Assembly (NCBI GenBank): GCA_023142645.1
Contig: JAGLJE010000027.1
Location: 1-5,919, forward strand
Reading direction: 5' to 3'
From: Candidatus Altimarinota bacterium
Lineage (GTDB): Bacteria > Patescibacteriota > Gracilibacteria > JAHISY01
Length of the DNA stretch: 5,919 bases
Both the position numbers and the translations under genes were made by a program. The notes beneath the pieces were generated by a model that made no database searches, had not been told where the DNA came from, and worked only from the letters and a program-made list of their open reading frames with translations. Shown here one piece after another: positions 4,726 through 5,919 of this stretch (its first letter is position 1; every line of letters starts with the position of its first letter).

Positions 4726-5868
4726 TTATTTTACAGCATCTTCGAAAGCCGCAATTGTCTTCTCTGCGGTTTTTTTCCACGAAAATTTTTTCGCTTGTCG
4801 GATTCCCTGTCTCGCTAAATTTTCGCGCAGCTCTTCATCCGAAAGAATTTTTTGCAGCGCGACTTTCCACGCATCCACATTTTTCGGAGGAAGTAATTTT
4901 GCAGCGTTTCCGCAAACCTCTCGAATCGCAGGAATATTCGAAGCCAAAACCGGTGTGCCACATCGCATCGCTTCGAGCGAGGGAATTCCGAAACCCTCGT
5001 AAATCGAAGGAAAACAAAAAACCTCTGCAGCCGAAAGAAGCGCGGATTTATCTTTTTCCGCAATAAAACCTGGGAGGTGCAGCCATCCGAATTTTTGCAG
5101 TTTCGGATCTGCGAAAATTTTTCTATCAAAATTTCCTGCGAGGACGAGCTCGACCGGTGAGCTGCTTTCATTTTTGAATTCAGCAAACGCACGAACGAGC
5201 GTTTGTAAATTTTTGCGCGGTTCAAGCGTCGAAAGCGAAAGAACAAACTTGAGAGGGAGATTGTATTTCTGATGGATGTTACAAATCGGAACGCGCTTTA
5301 ATTTTGCGGAAGCAGATAGGGGAGTGACTGTAATTTTGGCTCGCGGGATTTTCCAAATTTTCTGCAAATCTTCCGCAGTGGAGTTCGAAACCGCAAGCAC
5401 ACGAGCAGATTTTTGAGCGATTTTCTGCGGATTCAAAAAATGATGCCATGCCCTTGTTTTTACTGAAAAAAATTTAGGATACAGCGTTGGCGAGAGATCA
5501 TGAACGGTTGTGACGAGCCGACAATTTTTGGAAAGCGCGACCGGTCGCGGATCAGGCAGCCAAAAAATATCGATCTGCTCTCGCCGATCTTCCGAATCAA
5601 GAATCAGCCGGTCAAGTGGCGGAGATTTTTGAAACGCGAGGCGAAGATTAAGAATCCGGTTGCTGAATTTCGTACGAATTTTTTTAAAACGGGGAGAACG
5701 CGGGATTTTTAAATCTTTCGGAAAATTTTCTGTCGCGGAATTCCACCACAAAAAATAGCGATTTTTCTGATCGAGTTTAAAAATTTCTTCGAGCAATGTA
5801 AGAAGATAAACTTTCACTCCTGAAATCGTGCCGCCGGAAAGCGCGCGAAGATCAATAGCAATATTCAC
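4726..5868 (-). CDS. GT4-family glycosyltransferase (GT-B fold)
   Basis: This is a retaining glycosyltransferase that would move a sugar from a nucleotide donor onto a cell-surface glycan or lipid-linked precursor at the cytoplasmic side of the membrane; donor and acceptor cannot be read from sequence. It opens with MNIAIDLRAL and a glycine-containing loop (11-17), followed by TVHDLSPTLYPKFF (121-134), AVSNSTAEDL (159-168), the domain linker, LSTLEPRKN (212-220) with the phosphate-binding Arg218/Lys219, LVLAG (241-245) and the E-x7-E signature EGFGIPSLE (Glu291, Glu299) with GTPVLAS. Length 380 is normal. There are no membrane segments. The start is GTG at 5868; there is no Shine-Dalgarno and no ATG further upstream within the window. 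It ends four bases before proA, so the two share a transcript although no functional link is obvious. Confidence 0.92.
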   Translation of the reverse strand: MNIAIDLRALSGGTISGVKVYLLTLLEEIFKLDQKNRYFLWWNSATENFPKDLKIPRSPRFKKIRTKFSNRILNLRLAFQKSPPLDRLILDSEDRREQIDIFWLPDPRPVALSKNCRLVTTVHDLSPTLYPKFFSVKTRAWHHFLNPQKIAQKSARVLAVSNSTAEDLQKIWKIPRAKITVTPLSASAKLKRVPICNIHQKYNLPLKFVLSLSTLEPRKNLQTLVRAFAEFKNESSSPVELVLAGNFDRKIFADPKLQKFGWLHLPGFIAEKDKSALLSAAEVFCFPSIYEGFGIPSLEAMRCGTPVLASNIPAIREVCGNAAKLLPPKNVDAWKVALQKILSDEELRENLARQGIRQAKKFSWKKTAEKTIAAFEDAVK

Positions 5869-5874
5869 GAGAGG

Positions 5875-5883
5875 ATTTTAGCA
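5875..5883 (-). promoter_or_regulatory. Candidate extended -10 promoter of the glycosyltransferase-proA unit
   Basis: On the minus strand TGCTAAAAT fits the extended -10 pattern TGnTATAAT with one mismatch in the hexamer. Only six bases (CCTCTC) separate it from the GTG start codon, so a transcript initiated there would begin at or next to the GTG and be leaderless. A TTGACT further upstream (22 bases from the hexamer) is too far for a normal -35. Consensus evidence only. Confidence 0.35.
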
Positions 5884-5919
5884 ATGTTGCTTAGCGGTCG
5901 ATAGTCAACTCACCCCCCC

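Noticed and set aside
4404..5066. Long plus-strand open frame (about 220 codons) across the glycosyltransferase-proA junction, with two more open frames nested in it
   Set aside because: It is fully antisense to two clearly conserved genes, has a Phe/Arg/Ser-rich composition expected from reading GAA/AAA/CGC-rich genes backwards, and has no recognisable domain.
5913..5919. Run of seven C at the right end
   Set aside because: It lies at the window edge and is too short to interpret; it could be a sequence-end artefact.
1..5919. CRISPR array, tRNA or insertion sequence
   Set aside because: No regularly spaced repeats of 20 bases or more, no tRNA T-loop/acceptor pattern and no transposase were seen; the tandem repeats are 7-base units without spacers.

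Overview
The window looks like bacterial chromosome. All seven supported genes lie on the minus strand and are read from high to low coordinates: glycosyltransferase, proA, lysY, lysZ, an orphan, rpsJ, and a second orphan. The lysine-rich proteins, short intergenic gaps, a LysW-type (rather than N-acetyl) kinase/reductase pair and the style of ribosomal protein S10 would fit a Patescibacteria/CPR-type genome. That assignment is an inference from sequence style and is not proven. TGA ends proA, lysZ and rpsJ exactly at the expected protein ends, so the UGA-as-glycine code of some CPR lineages does not apply.

Right half (about 3.46-5.87 kb): a GT4-type glycosyltransferase starts at a GTG near the window edge and is followed after only 4 bases by proA (glutamate-5-semialdehyde dehydrogenase, proline synthesis). 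Inside proA, in frame, sits a perfect 28-bp GC-cored palindrome followed after 3 bases by more than four copies of the heptamer CTACAAA. Middle (about 1.44-3.32 kb): after a 139-bp gap with a weak hairpin and direct repeats come lysY (ArgC/LysY-type acyl-phosphate reductase) and lysZ (ArgB/LysZ-type kinase). They are separated by 43 bp made largely of a second, different heptamer repeat. These two enzymes catalyse consecutive steps of LysW-carrier ornithine/arginine or lysine synthesis; proA performs the analogous reduction for proline. LysW, LysX, LysJ, LysK and ProB are not in the window.

Left half (1-1.4 kb): rpsJ (about 47 % GC in the lines I counted) stands apart from the usual S10 operon. 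It is flanked by two unrecognised small genes of only about 28-29 % GC. The left 204 bases have no gene I can support. They hold heptamer-like repeats, a small GC hairpin and a TATAAT box facing out of the window.

The main unexplained theme is repeats with a 7-bp period: CTACAAA-type tracts at three places and a GGAACAY-type tract at a fourth, one of them fused to a palindrome and translated as part of an essential-type enzyme. A second point of interest is that the LysZ homologue keeps its catalytic Lys/Asp residues but has lost the glycine-rich HGG(S/G) phosphate-binding loop.
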